From an uncultured Flavobacterium sp. (GTDB taxonomy: Bacteria > Bacteroidota > Bacteroidia > Flavobacteriales > Flavobacteriaceae): a DNA stretch of 23,479 nt. This document shows, in pieces, positions 1-8,345 of this stretch. The stretch is taken from the NCBI GenBank assembly GCA_946480635.1, contig CAMLKV010000002.1, forward strand, positions 1 to 23,479, written 5' to 3'. Made by a program: the position numbers and the translations under genes. Numbering within the stretch: the first letter of the stretch is position 1; every line of letters begins with the position of its first letter. The notes under the pieces were generated by a model. It did not search any database and had not been told where the DNA came from. It was given only the letters and a program-made list of their open reading frames with translations.

Positions 1-1256
1 GAATTTGGGCTGTCTACGGAGATTACTCAGGTTCCTATAATCCATATCCTTTAGATTCATATAATGTTAGTAGATATGATTCAAAAACAGGTTGGGAGTC
101 AACATTGTATTCGGATTTGTTTAATGCAAAATCAATTGTTAGAATTGAAACACATCCTAATGATGAGAAAAAAGTTTTTTTTAGTTCTAATTACTCAGGG
201 CTTTTAACTTTTGAAAATAATCTTCCTTCAACAATTTATAATGTCTCTAATAGTAGTTTGCAGACAATTGCAGGACAAGTTCCCGATGATATAAGGGTTA
301 ATGGATTAGCTTTTGATAAAAGTGGTAATTTATGGATGACAAATTCATTAGTAATGAATGGATTACATGTTTTGAGAGCAAACGGTCAATGGCAAGGATA
401 TAATTTGCCAGTTTTTCAAGCTCCACTATTTATTAGTTATGGAAGAATTGCTATAGATAAAAATGGGACCAAATGGATTTGTACAAATGTTGGTGGGCTA
501 GTTGGTTTTAACGAAGTTTTCAATAATAGATGTATAAGATTGCTTGAAGGTAGTGACTCAGGAAATTTACCTACAAATGATGCCAGAGCCGTTGCAATTG
601 ACAAAAAAAATAAACTTTGGATAGGAACTGCAAAAGGACTTCGTGTGATGTCTAGCGTTGATTCTTTTTTGAGCCAAGACAAATTGACTTCAAATTCGAT
701 AATAATTTTAGAAGATGGTTTAGCTCAAGAATTATTATACAATCAATTTATAACAGATATAGTAGTTGATGGTGCTAATGATAAATGGATAGGAACTGCT
801 GGTGCTGGTGTATTTTATATATCTGATGATGGACAAAAAACATTTAATATTTTTACTAAAGAAAATTCACCTCTTCCAAATAATACAATTACAGATATTG
901 AGATTAACGAGACAACGGGCGAGGTTTTTATTGCTACCGATGGCGGAATGATTTCATATAGAGGTACAGCTACTGAAGGAACAAATGATCTTGAGAATGT
1001 TGTTGTATTTCCTAACCCAGTTCGACCTGAATTTAATGGAAATGTTGCTGTTTCTGGCTTAATAGATAAAGCTAATGTAAAAATTACTGATATTGAAGGA
1101 AATCTGGTTTATGAGGCAATTTCTCAGGGAGGAACAGTATTGTGGGACACTAAAAACTTTGGAGGTAAAAAAGTAGCTTCAGGTGTTTATATGGTTTTAA
1201 TTTCTGCAGAAGAAGGAGAAAAAACTAAAGTCAAAAAAGTAATGATAATTCGATAG
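1..1256 (+). CDS. porZ: PorZ-like T9SS protein, beta-propeller with C-terminal sorting domain (5' end outside window)
   Basis: The reading frame is already open at base 3 and has no start in the window, so about 417 C-terminal residues are seen and the N-terminus is missing. The visible part has repeated propeller-like blades with motifs such as DKSGNLWMT, DKNGTKWICT, DKKNKLWIGT and GANDKWIGTAGAG, typical of two-component-regulator-type propellers. From about base 1000 there is a T9SS type A-like C-terminal domain (VFPNPV, a GL strand, WDTKNFGGKKVASGVYMV, and a final KKVMIIR). In characterised T9SS systems PorZ belongs to the surface attachment complex with PorU, PorV and PorQ and handles anionic LPS for cargo anchoring. 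Assignment to PorZ rather than a generic T9SS cargo protein rests on the propeller plus CTD layout and on closeness to recO, which I recall as common in flavobacteria. A generic propeller cargo protein is the alternative. Confidence 0.72.
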   Translation, partial: IWAVYGDYSGSYNPYPLDSYNVSRYDSKTGWESTLYSDLFNAKSIVRIETHPNDEKKVFFSSNYSGLLTFENNLPSTIYNVSNSSLQTIAGQVPDDIRVNGLAFDKSGNLWMTNSLVMNGLHVLRANGQWQGYNLPVFQAPLFISYGRIAIDKNGTKWICTNVGGLVGFNEVFNNRCIRLLEGSDSGNLPTNDARAVAIDKKNKLWIGTAKGLRVMSSVDSFLSQDKLTSNSIIILEDGLAQELLYNQFITDIVVDGANDKWIGTAGAGVFYISDDGQKTFNIFTKENSPLPNNTITDIEINETTGEVFIATDGGMISYRGTATEGTNDLENVVVFPNPVRPEFNGNVAVSGLIDKANVKITDIEGNLVYEAISQGGTVLWDTKNFGGKKVASGVYMVLISAEEGEKTKVKKVMIIR

Positions 1257-1267
1257 TTGTAATTTTG

Positions 1268-2305
1268 ATGATTTCGGATAAAACAATAAACATCAACAGC
1301 TTTGATTTTCTTAGATTTTTATTTGCTTTCAATGTTTTGCTTGGACACTTAGCAGAGCTTTCTCAAAATAGCAGTCTGCAAGATTTATTGTGGTTTTCAA
1401 ACACTAAAATTTCTATCGATGGTTTTTTTGTTATAAGCGGATTCTTGGTAGCAAAAAGTTACTGCAATTCTAGCTCTATAAAAAGCTATTTTATCAAAAG
1501 AGTTAAAAGGATTTTACCTGCTTATCTGGTGGTTATAGCTTTGTCTACTTTTTTATTATTTCTTTTTAGTGATTTGTCTTTTGTACAATATTTTCTAAAT
1601 AAAAGCACTTGGTTGTATTTTTTATGGAATTCAATATTTTTAAACTTTATGCATCCTTGTTTGCCTGGAGTATTTGAAAATGGTTTAATGTGTACAGTAA
1701 ATGGAGCTTTGTGGACAATTAAAATTGAAGAAGGATTTTACATAATTCTTCCCTTATTGTTTTTTATGATTAAGAAAATAAAAAAACCTTTTTTGGTTCT
1801 TACAGCTGTTTATTTACTTTCAATAATCTATAGTTATCTCTTGATTTATAACTTTAACAAACCCGAATTGGCAAAGCAATTGCCAGGTAGTATGGCATAT
1901 TTTTCTGTAGGGATTCTTATCTATTTAAGTTTTGAGGCATTTTTTAAATATAAGTACCAATTGTTGCTTATTTCAGTCTTGCTTTTGTGTTTTAATAGAT
2001 TTTTAAAATTGGATTTGTTTTTGATTTACCCTTTGGTTTTCGGTGTGATAGTTATTTCGTTAGCTTATTCATTAACTATTTTTAAGAACTTTGGAAAGTA
2101 TGGGGACTTCACTTATGGATTATATATTTGTCATTTTCCAATAATCCAAATCACAAGACATTTTGATTTTTACAATAAATTTAATCCTTATTTGATAGGG
2201 ATTATGGTAATTGTAATTGCTTTTGTTATGGCTGTGTTATCTTGGAATTTAGTCGAAAAAAGATTTTTAGATAGATTTAAAGAAAAACCAATGGCTATTA
2301 ATTAG
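1268..2305 (+). CDS. Acyltransferase-3 family membrane protein (OafA/YrhL type)
   Basis: A 345-residue integral membrane protein with about ten hydrophobic segments. Acyltransferase-3 hallmarks are visible: an N-terminal FDFLRFLFAFNVLLGHL with the conserved His, DGFFVISGFLVAKSY, the basic KRVKRILPAY segment, and a late YICHFPI helix followed by a C-terminal W-N-x-V-E-K-R-F. The family transfers acyl groups, often acetyl, to surface sugars such as O-antigen or exopolysaccharide at the inner membrane. The substrate cannot be read from sequence. The ATG at 1268 is preferred over the in-frame TTG three bases upstream. The gene lies 11 nt after the porZ-like stop and its own stop is 4 nt before recO, so it is probably cotranscribed with both. 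A role in modifying the LPS that PorZ handles is speculation from position only. Confidence 0.85.
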   Translation: MISDKTININSFDFLRFLFAFNVLLGHLAELSQNSSLQDLLWFSNTKISIDGFFVISGFLVAKSYCNSSSIKSYFIKRVKRILPAYLVVIALSTFLLFLFSDLSFVQYFLNKSTWLYFLWNSIFLNFMHPCLPGVFENGLMCTVNGALWTIKIEEGFYIILPLLFFMIKKIKKPFLVLTAVYLLSIIYSYLLIYNFNKPELAKQLPGSMAYFSVGILIYLSFEAFFKYKYQLLLISVLLLCFNRFLKLDLFLIYPLVFGVIVISLAYSLTIFKNFGKYGDFTYGLYICHFPIIQITRHFDFYNKFNPYLIGIMVIVIAFVMAVLSWNLVEKRFLDRFKEKPMAIN

Positions 2306-2309
2306 ATTT

Positions 2310-3023
2310 ATGTTAGTAAAAACCAAAGCAATTGTTTTAAGCGCTTTAAAATATCAAGAAAAATCTCTGATAGTTAAATGTTTCACACAATCAGAGGGTT
2401 TGAAAAGTTATTTTGTGCCTAGCGCTTTTTCAACTAAAAAATCATCACAGCGAATTGCTTATTTTCAACCGTTAACGCTTCTTGAAATCGAAGCAAATCA
2501 TAAAAACAAAGGTTCTCTAGAACATTTTAAAGAAGTAAAAATTGCAACACTTTATTCGACAATAAATACAAACATTTACAAAAGCACTATTGTTATTTTT
2601 CTTTCTGAAGTGTTACATCATGCTATAAAAGAAGAAGAAAAAAACGAGTCGCTTTTTACTTTTCTTGAAACTGCTTTAATTTGGCTAGATACTCATGATG
2701 AAATTGCTAATTTTCATTTGATTTTACTACTTGAAGTAACTAAATTTCTAGGTTTTTATCCTGATGATACTGATGTTGATTTGCATTTTTTTGATATTGT
2801 TGAGGGTAATTTCACACTTCATCAGGGAATGAATTCAATTGCTCAAAACGAAAGTCTTTTGCTTAAAAAATTAATGGAACTCAAATTCGATTCTGAACAA
2901 AAACTTTTTACCGCTTCTGAAAGACAATTATTGCTTAAAAACCTTCTGGATTACTACGCAATTCACTTAGATGGGTTCAAAAAACCAAAGTCATTAGAAG
3001 TGCTAAAAGAGGTATTTTCATAA
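2310..3023 (+). CDS. recO: DNA repair protein RecO
   Basis: 237 residues, close to the normal RecO size. The N-terminus (MLVKTKAIVLSALKYQEKSLIVKCFTQ, then GLKSYFVPSA) is the OB-fold start typical of RecO, and the rest is a helical domain. RecO acts with RecR to load RecA onto SSB-coated single-stranded DNA in gap repair and also anneals complementary strands. The C-terminal four-cysteine zinc motif of some RecO proteins is absent: the only Cys is near residue 24. The ATG at 2310 follows the acyltransferase stop by 4 nt, implying cotranscription with the upstream genes. A weak hairpin follows the stop before the ileS promoter. Confidence 0.93.
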   Translation: MLVKTKAIVLSALKYQEKSLIVKCFTQSEGLKSYFVPSAFSTKKSSQRIAYFQPLTLLEIEANHKNKGSLEHFKEVKIATLYSTINTNIYKSTIVIFLSEVLHHAIKEEEKNESLFTFLETALIWLDTHDEIANFHLILLLEVTKFLGFYPDDTDVDLHFFDIVEGNFTLHQGMNSIAQNESLLLKKLMELKFDSEQKLFTASERQLLLKNLLDYYAIHLDGFKKPKSLEVLKEVFS

Positions 3024-3049
3024 CAAGTTAAATTCTTTTGTAGAATCGA

Positions 3050-3069
3050 TGGTTTTTTAACCAATTTTT
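3050..3069 (+). terminator. Possible weak terminator after recO
   Basis: A 5-bp stem (TGGTT at 3050-3054 with AACCA at 3059-3063, loop TTTT) is followed by ATTTTTA. The stem is short and has no G+C-rich core beyond two pairs. A second small stem (ATTCT/AGAAT) lies at 3032-3046. This could end the porZ-recO transcript only inefficiently. Confidence 0.3.
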
Positions 3070-3080
3070 ACCATTCTTTC

Positions 3081-3112
3081 TTTGGCTATTGCCTTATAAA
3101 TCACTACTTTCG
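3081..3112 (+). promoter_or_regulatory. Bacteroidota-type promoter for ileS
   Basis: TTTG at 3081-3084 and TACTTTCG at 3105-3112 are separated by 20 nt, fitting the primary sigma pattern of this phylum (-33 TTTG, -7 TAnnTTTG with one C for T). The predicted start of transcription is near 3118, giving a leader of about 25 nt before the ileS ATG at 3144. Confidence 0.6.
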
Positions 3113-3143
3113 CGGATTGATTTTATAAAACGACTCTAATAAT

Positions 3144-6100
3144 ATGAATTTCAACGAATACAAAGGACTTGACTTGCCAACAGTGGCATCAGAAGTACTT
3201 GATTTTTGGAAAAAAAACAATGTCTTTGAGCAATCGGTAACTTCTCGTGAAGGAGCTACCCCGTATGTGTTTTTTGAAGGGCCACCTTCAGCAAACGGAC
3301 TACCGGGTATTCACCACGTGATGGCACGTGCGATTAAAGATATTTTTTGTCGTTATAAAACTCAAAAAGGGTTCCAAGTAAAGCGTAAAGCGGGTTGGGA
3401 TACACACGGTTTGCCTGTTGAATTAGGTACCGAAAAAGAATTGGGAATCACTAAAGAAGATATCGGAAAAACAATTTCTGTAACAGAATACAACGAAGCA
3501 TGTAAGCGTACTGTAATGCGTTATACTGACGTATGGAATGACCTTACTGAGAAAATGGGGTATTGGGTAGATATGGAAGATCCGTATGTTACTTACAAGT
3601 CAAAATACATGGAATCGGTTTGGTGGTTGTTAAAACAAATCTATGATAAAGATTTGCTTTATAAAGGATATACAATCCAGCCGTATTCACCTAAAGCTGG
3701 TACTGGCTTGTCTTCGCATGAAGTAAATCAGCCAGGTTCTTACCGTGATATTACAGATACAACTATCGTTGCGCAGTTCAAAGCTATTGAAAATACATTG
3801 CCAAGTTTCTTACAAGGTTTTGGAACTATCCATTTCTTGGCTTGGACGACTACACCTTGGACATTACCATCGAATACAGCATTAACAGTTGGTCCTAAAA
3901 TCGATTACGTTTTAGTGAAAACTTTTAATCAATATACTTTCGAACCAATTAATGTAATTCTTGCTAAACCTTTAGTTGGAAAACAATTTGGTGGAAAATA
4001 TTTTATTGCCGAATCGGAAGAAGATTTTGCAAATTATAAATCTGAAGATAAGAAAATACCGTATATCATTTTAACAGAAGCCAAAGGTGCTGATTTAGTT
4101 GGAATAAAATACGAACAATTATTGCCTTGGGCATTGCCATACCAAACTCCAGAAAATGCTTTTAGAGTAATTTCTGGTGATTTCGTAACGACAGAAGATG
4201 GTACTGGTATCGTACATACCGCACCTACATTTGGTGCGGATGATGCTAAAGTAGCCAAAGAAGCTGCTCCGGAAGTGCCGCCAATGTTGGTATTGGATGA
4301 AAACGGAAATCCGGTTCCTCTAGTTGATTTGCAAGGAAAATTCGTTGCACAATTAGGTGATTTTGCAGGTAAGTATGTAAAGAATGAATACTACAATGAT
4401 GGTGAAGCACCTGAAAAATCGGTTGATGTAGAAATTGCGATTTTATTAAAAGAGCAAAACAAAGCCTTCAAAGTAGAAAAATATGTGCACAGTTACCCAC
4501 ATTGTTGGAGAACTGACAAACCAATTTTATATTATCCACTAGATTCTTGGTTCATTAAAGTGACTGAGATCAAGGATAGAATGTTTGACTTAAACGAAAC
4601 AATCAACTGGAAGCCGAAAGCTACTGGTGAAGGTCGTTTCGGGAATTGGTTGAAAAATGCTAACGACTGGAACTTATCTCGTTCACGTTATTGGGGTATC
4701 CCACTACCGTTATGGAGAAATGATGAAGGCACAGAAACACTTTGCGTAGGTTCAGTAGAGGAATTATACAATGAAATTGAAAAAGCAATTGCGGCTGGTT
4801 TCATGGCTGAAAATCCATACAAAGGTTTCCAGATTGGAAACATGGAGGAATCTAACTATGATTTAGTTGATTTGCATAAAAACATCGTAGATAATATCGT
4901 TTTAGTTTCGCCTTCAGGGAAACCTATGAAACGTGAAACGGATTTAATTGACGTTTGGTTTGATTCAGGAGCTATGCCTTATGCGCAATGGCATTATCCT
5001 TTTGAAAACAAAGATTTAATCGATGGTCATAAATCATTCCCTGCCGATTTCATTGCGGAAGGAGTAGATCAAACCCGTGGATGGTTCTACACATTGCATG
5101 CTATCGGAACGTTGGTTTTCGACCAAGTAGCGTATAAAAATGTAGTGTCAAACGGATTGGTATTAGACAAAAACGGACAAAAAATGTCGAAACGTTTAGG
5201 TAATGCTGTAGATCCTTTTGAAACCTTGAAAGAATACGGTCCTGATGCAACACGTTGGTACATGATTGCTAATGCAAATCCTTGGGATAACTTAAAGTTT
5301 GATATTGAGGGAGTTGCTGAAGTACGTCGTAAATTCTTCGGTACTTTATATAATACCTATTCGTTCTTTGCGTTATATGCAAACATTGACGGATTTAAAT
5401 ATGCTGAAGCTGAAGTGCCTTTGGCAGAAAGACCAGAAATCGACCGTTGGATTTTGTCTGAATTACATACATTAATTCAATTGGTTGACGAGGCCTATGC
5501 AGATTACGAACCAACGAAAGCAGCTCGTGCAATTTCTGATTTCGTTCAGGAAAACCTGAGTAACTGGTACGTTCGTTTGTGTAGAAGAAGATTCTGGAAA
5601 GGTGAGTACGGAACAGATAAAATTGCGGCTTATCAAACGCTTTATACATGTTTGATGACGGTTGTAAAATTATCAGCGCCTATAGCGCCTTTCTTTATGG
5701 ATAGATTATATAAGGACTTAAATGGGGCTACAAGTGCCGAAAAATATAGCAGTGTACACTTGGCGGAGTTTCCAAAATTTGTTGAAAATTTTGTTGATAA
5801 ATCGCTGGAAAGTAAAATGTTGAAGGCACAAACGGTTTCATCTTTGGTTTTATCTCTTCGTAAAAAAGAGATGATAAAAGTGCGTCAACCGTTGCAAAAG
5901 GTTATGATTCCTGTACTTGACGAAGTTCAACGTGCTGAAATTGAGGCGGTTTCTGATCTAATTAAAGCTGAGGTAAACGTCAAAGAAGTGCAGCTTTTAG
6001 ATGATGCTTCGGGTATACTAGTTAAACAAATTAAGCCAAATTTTAAAGCTTTAGGGCCAAAATTTGGAAAGGATATGGGTCTGATTTCCAAAGAAATACA

Positions 6101-6539
6101 GTCTTTTTCTCAAGAACAGATTGCAGAAATTGAGCGTAACGGTGAGATTTCTATTGTTATTTCAGGAAATAATGTTAATTTAACAACTCAAGATGTGGAA
6201 ATTTCTTCACAAGATATTGAGGGTTGGTTAGTAGCTAATTCAAACGGTATAACAGTAGCATTGGATATAACAATTTCCGATGAATTAAGAAAAGAAGGTA
6301 TCGCTAGGGAATTAGTAAACAGAATCCAAAATATTCGTAAAGATTCTGGTTTTGAAGTAACTGATAAAATTAAAGTTACCATGCTTAAGGATGGTATAAT
6401 TCAGCAAGCGATAGAAGCTAATTCAGATTACATCAAATCAGAAACCTTAACAGAAGAACTTGTTTTCACAGAAAGTATCGATAACGGTACGGAAATTGAG
6501 TTTGATGAACTAAGAACTAAAATATTAATTTCAAAGTAG
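3144..6539 (+). CDS. ileS: Isoleucine--tRNA ligase (IleRS), long type
   Basis: 1131 residues. This cytosolic class I synthetase charges tRNA-Ile with isoleucine. The HIGH-equivalent is GIHH at residues 55-58 within PPSANGLPGIHHVMAR, and the KMSKS-equivalent is KMSKR at 680-684 (KNGQKMSKRLGN). The CP1 editing domain shows TTPWTLPSNTALTV and GADDAKVAKE. A helical anticodon-binding domain and a long C-terminal extension follow. The length exceeds the ~940 residues of E. coli-type IleRS and suits the longer, eukaryote-like IleRS class, which is often less sensitive to mupirocin; resistance here is inference only. The ATG at 3144 has a good promoter upstream, and the next gene begins 9 nt after the stop. 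Confidence 0.97.
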   Translation: MNFNEYKGLDLPTVASEVLDFWKKNNVFEQSVTSREGATPYVFFEGPPSANGLPGIHHVMARAIKDIFCRYKTQKGFQVKRKAGWDTHGLPVELGTEKELGITKEDIGKTISVTEYNEACKRTVMRYTDVWNDLTEKMGYWVDMEDPYVTYKSKYMESVWWLLKQIYDKDLLYKGYTIQPYSPKAGTGLSSHEVNQPGSYRDITDTTIVAQFKAIENTLPSFLQGFGTIHFLAWTTTPWTLPSNTALTVGPKIDYVLVKTFNQYTFEPINVILAKPLVGKQFGGKYFIAESEEDFANYKSEDKKIPYIILTEAKGADLVGIKYEQLLPWALPYQTPENAFRVISGDFVTTEDGTGIVHTAPTFGADDAKVAKEAAPEVPPMLVLDENGNPVPLVDLQGKFVAQLGDFAGKYVKNEYYNDGEAPEKSVDVEIAILLKEQNKAFKVEKYVHSYPHCWRTDKPILYYPLDSWFIKVTEIKDRMFDLNETINWKPKATGEGRFGNWLKNANDWNLSRSRYWGIPLPLWRNDEGTETLCVGSVEELYNEIEKAIAAGFMAENPYKGFQIGNMEESNYDLVDLHKNIVDNIVLVSPSGKPMKRETDLIDVWFDSGAMPYAQWHYPFENKDLIDGHKSFPADFIAEGVDQTRGWFYTLHAIGTLVFDQVAYKNVVSNGLVLDKNGQKMSKRLGNAVDPFETLKEYGPDATRWYMIANANPWDNLKFDIEGVAEVRRKFFGTLYNTYSFFALYANIDGFKYAEAEVPLAERPEIDRWILSELHTLIQLVDEAYADYEPTKAARAISDFVQENLSNWYVRLCRRRFWKGEYGTDKIAAYQTLYTCLMTVVKLSAPIAPFFMDRLYKDLNGATSAEKYSSVHLAEFPKFVENFVDKSLESKMLKAQTVSSLVLSLRKKEMIKVRQPLQKVMIPVLDEVQRAEIEAVSDLIKAEVNVKEVQLLDDASGILVKQIKPNFKALGPKFGKDMGLISKEIQSFSQEQIAEIERNGEISIVISGNNVNLTTQDVEISSQDIEGWLVANSNGITVALDITISDELRKEGIARELVNRIQNIRKDSGFEVTDKIKVTMLKDGIIQQAIEANSDYIKSETLTEELVFTESIDNGTEIEFDELRTKILISK

Positions 6540-6548
6540 AAGGAAATT

Positions 6549-6929
6549 ATGGTAGAAGAACAAATAAGATATTCTGATGCTGATTTAGCAGAATTCAAAG
6601 AATTGATCCAAAAGAAATTAGAAAAAGCTAAAAATGATTTGGACTTAATCAAGAGTGCTTACCTTAATGATTTGAATAATGGTACCGATGATACATCGCC
6701 AACTTTCAAAGCATTTGAAGAAGGAAGTGAGACTATGTCTAAAGAAGCCAATTCACAGTTAGCAATTCGTCAGGAAAAATTCATTCGTGATTTGAAAAAT
6801 GCATTAATTCGCATCGAGAATAAAACGTACGGAATTTGCAAAGTAACCGGTAAACTTATAAATAAAGAAAGATTGAAACTAGTTCCTCATGCCACTATGA
6901 GTATCGAAGCAAAGAACTTGCAACGTTAA
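6549..6929 (+). CDS. dksA: DksA/TraR-family transcription regulator with degenerate zinc finger
   Basis: 126 residues. The N-terminal two-thirds is a charged coiled coil (helices about 8-40 and 62-92 around an acidic tip with TDDTSPTFKAFEEGSE). The C-terminus has the DksA-type segment YGICKVTGKLINKERL...PHATMSIEA. In canonical DksA this is a CxxC-x17-CxxC zinc finger. Here only Cys97 remains, with Thr100, Ser118 and Ala121 at the other three positions. DksA proteins insert the coiled coil into the RNA polymerase secondary channel and act with ppGpp in the stringent response. The fold probably persists without zinc. It lies 9 nt after ileS, is probably cotranscribed with it, and is followed by a strong terminator. 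The symbol denotes the family; function equal to E. coli DksA is not shown. Confidence 0.85.
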   Translation: MVEEQIRYSDADLAEFKELIQKKLEKAKNDLDLIKSAYLNDLNNGTDDTSPTFKAFEEGSETMSKEANSQLAIRQEKFIRDLKNALIRIENKTYGICKVTGKLINKERLKLVPHATMSIEAKNLQR

Positions 6930-6947
6930 TCTTTTATTAAAGTACTG

Positions 6948-6972
6948 AACGCTCCTTTTTGGAGCGTTTTTT
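6948..6972 (+). terminator. Rho-independent terminator after dksA
   Basis: A perfect 8-bp stem (AACGCTCC at 6948-6955 with GGAGCGTT at 6961-6968) around a TTTTT loop runs into six Ts at 6967-6972. A near copy lies at 7635-7658, on the other side of the next gene. Confidence 0.88.
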
Positions 6973-6985
6973 AAATTTATTAATT

Positions 6986-7612
6986 ATGAAAAAAACAATA
7001 TTCTTCCTTTTTATAATGTTACCGTTTGTAAGTTTTGCCAAATTTTATAAAGCAACGGTTACCATGAATGATAACTCAATAAAAAAGGGTTTTGTTGAAT
7101 TGCCCGAATATCCTGATGACTCCAAAATTAAATTTAGACTAGAAGAGAGAGGTAAAAATGAGAAGTTAGATGTTAATGAAGTTAAAGAATTCGAAATCAT
7201 AAATGACGATAATCAAGTAGTGCGATATGCTACTGTTTATTTAGCTGACCCTAAGCCATTTACTAGAAATGATTTTAGTTTGGATAATAAAAAGTCATGG
7301 GTAAGAGTCCTTAAAGAAGGAGGTATTACTATTTATTATGCCTATGCGGCATATAGCCCTGGAAGTGGAACTGGAGGTTATGGTTCTTCTTATGTTAAAA
7401 AGAAAGGAGATAGTCATGCTTATTTTATAATGGATGGAGGAGCCAAAGGATTGAATTTTAATATGAATGGATTTCAAAATTTCAAAAAATATTTTGCTAA
7501 AGTATTTGAAAAGGATTGTCCAAATTTAGTTCAAATGGTTACTAAAGATGATTTAAATAAAAATGGATTAACTTATTTAGTAGATCTTTTTGACAATAAT
7601 TGCGGAAAATAA
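6986..7612 (+). CDS. Unrecognised secreted protein with N-terminal signal peptide
   Basis: 208 residues of unknown function. The start at 6986 gives a clean signal peptide (MKKTIFFLFIMLPFVSFA, cleavage likely after Ala18), whereas the upstream in-frame start at 6959 falls inside the dksA terminator. The mature part begins KFYKATVTMNDNSIKKGFVELPE, resembling proteins that open with a beta-rich segment carrying a small-molecule or cell-surface-linked role, but I recognise no family. It has a Gly/Ser/Tyr-rich stretch (SPGSGTGGYGSSY, about residues 119-131) and two Cys (C176 and C206, approximate) that could form a disulfide. The gene sits between two near-identical terminators with no clear promoter in the 13 nt between the first terminator and the ATG, so it may be expressed by readthrough or from a promoter I cannot identify. 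Confidence 0.75.
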   Translation: MKKTIFFLFIMLPFVSFAKFYKATVTMNDNSIKKGFVELPEYPDDSKIKFRLEERGKNEKLDVNEVKEFEIINDDNQVVRYATVYLADPKPFTRNDFSLDNKKSWVRVLKEGGITIYYAYAAYSPGSGTGGYGSSYVKKKGDSHAYFIMDGGAKGLNFNMNGFQNFKKYFAKVFEKDCPNLVQMVTKDDLNKNGLTYLVDLFDNNCGK

Positions 7613-7634
7613 TATTTTCATATTTAAAATAGTG

Positions 7635-7658
7635 AACGCTCTTTTTGGGGCGTTTTTT
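7635..7658 (+). terminator. Rho-independent terminator after the secreted-protein gene
   Basis: Stem AACGCTC (7635-7641) pairs with GGGCGTT (7648-7654), with one G-U pair, and T-run 7653-7658. It closely resembles the terminator at 6948-6972. Confidence 0.82.
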
Positions 7659-7671
7659 ATGGAATAATGTT

Positions 7672-7679
7672 TATTTTTG
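7672..7679 (+). promoter_or_regulatory. -7 promoter element for lspA
   Basis: TATTTTTG fits TAnnTTTG exactly and lies 18 nt upstream of the lspA ATG. The only nearby upstream TTG (7645-7647) is inside the preceding terminator and 24 nt away, slightly long, so the -33 element is uncertain. Confidence 0.42.
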
Positions 7680-7697
7680 CCCTACAAAGAAAAAATA

Positions 7698-8300
7698 ATG
7701 AATTTAAAGAAAGCCTATCTAATCGTTTTTTTGGTTTTATTAGTTGACCAAATATCCAAAATATATGTAAAAACGCACTTTGTACTTCATGAAGAGGTTG
7801 AAGTGTTTAGTTGGTTTAAAATTTTGTTTATCGAAAACGAAGGTATGGCTTGGGGTGCTGAAATTCCTGGTGCTTATGGAAAAATTTCGTTAACACTGTT
7901 CCGTATTTTAGCCGTTTTTGGTATTGGGTACTGGTTGTGGGATTCGGTTAGAAAAAAAGGTTCAAATCTTCTAATTATTGCAATTTCATTAATCTTAGCA
8001 GGTGCATTTGGAAATATTATAGATTCTGTTTTTTATGGTAGAATATTTAATGATAGTTCATATGAAGTAGCTACTTTGTTTAATAAAGAGCCTTATGGAC
8101 AATGGTTCTATGGGAAAGTGGTTGATATGTTTTATTTTCCAATTGTAAAAGATTATCCTATGCCTAATTGGGTTCCTGTTTTAGGGGGTAAAAATTTTAC
8201 TTTCTTTAATGCTATTTTTAATATTGCTGATGTAGCTATTTCTACAGGAGTAGGGATTCTAATAGTGTTTAATAAAAAAGCATTTGGTTCAAAAGCATAA
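7698..8300 (+). CDS. lspA: Lipoprotein signal peptidase (signal peptidase II)
   Basis: 200 residues with four transmembrane segments. It cleaves the signal peptide of prolipoproteins in front of the lipid-modified Cys in the inner membrane. Family motifs are visible: VDQISKIYVK in the first helix, FIENEGMAWG, GNIIDSVFYG, VVDMF with catalytic Asp143 and FNIADVAIS with catalytic Asp178. A stretch of about 25 residues between GNIID and VVDMF makes it longer than E. coli LspA (164 residues), which is usual for Bacteroidota as far as I recall. The ATG at 7698 is preferred over a TTG at 7677 because the latter overlaps the -7 promoter element and adds nothing like the family N-terminus. It converges on a small lipoprotein gene that it may process. 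Confidence 0.95.
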   Translation: MNLKKAYLIVFLVLLVDQISKIYVKTHFVLHEEVEVFSWFKILFIENEGMAWGAEIPGAYGKISLTLFRILAVFGIGYWLWDSVRKKGSNLLIIAISLILAGAFGNIIDSVFYGRIFNDSSYEVATLFNKEPYGQWFYGKVVDMFYFPIVKDYPMPNWVPVLGGKNFTFFNAIFNIADVAISTGVGILIVFNKKAFGSKA

Positions 8301-8316
8301 TTATTCAAAATATATA

Positions 8317-8344
8317 AAAAAGACCTCATTATGAGGTCTTTTTT
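8317..8344. terminator. Bidirectional terminator between lspA and the small lipoprotein gene
   Basis: Thirteen pairs (8317-8329 with 8331-8343) form a near-perfect hairpin, AAAAAGACCTCAT opposite ATGAGGTCTTTTT. In either direction the G+C core is followed by a run of Ts, so it can serve both converging genes. Confidence 0.88.
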
Positions 8345-8345
8345 A

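Noticed and set aside
5395..5649. Minus-strand frame within ileS
   Set aside because: It lies wholly inside a conserved synthetase gene and has no recognisable family features.
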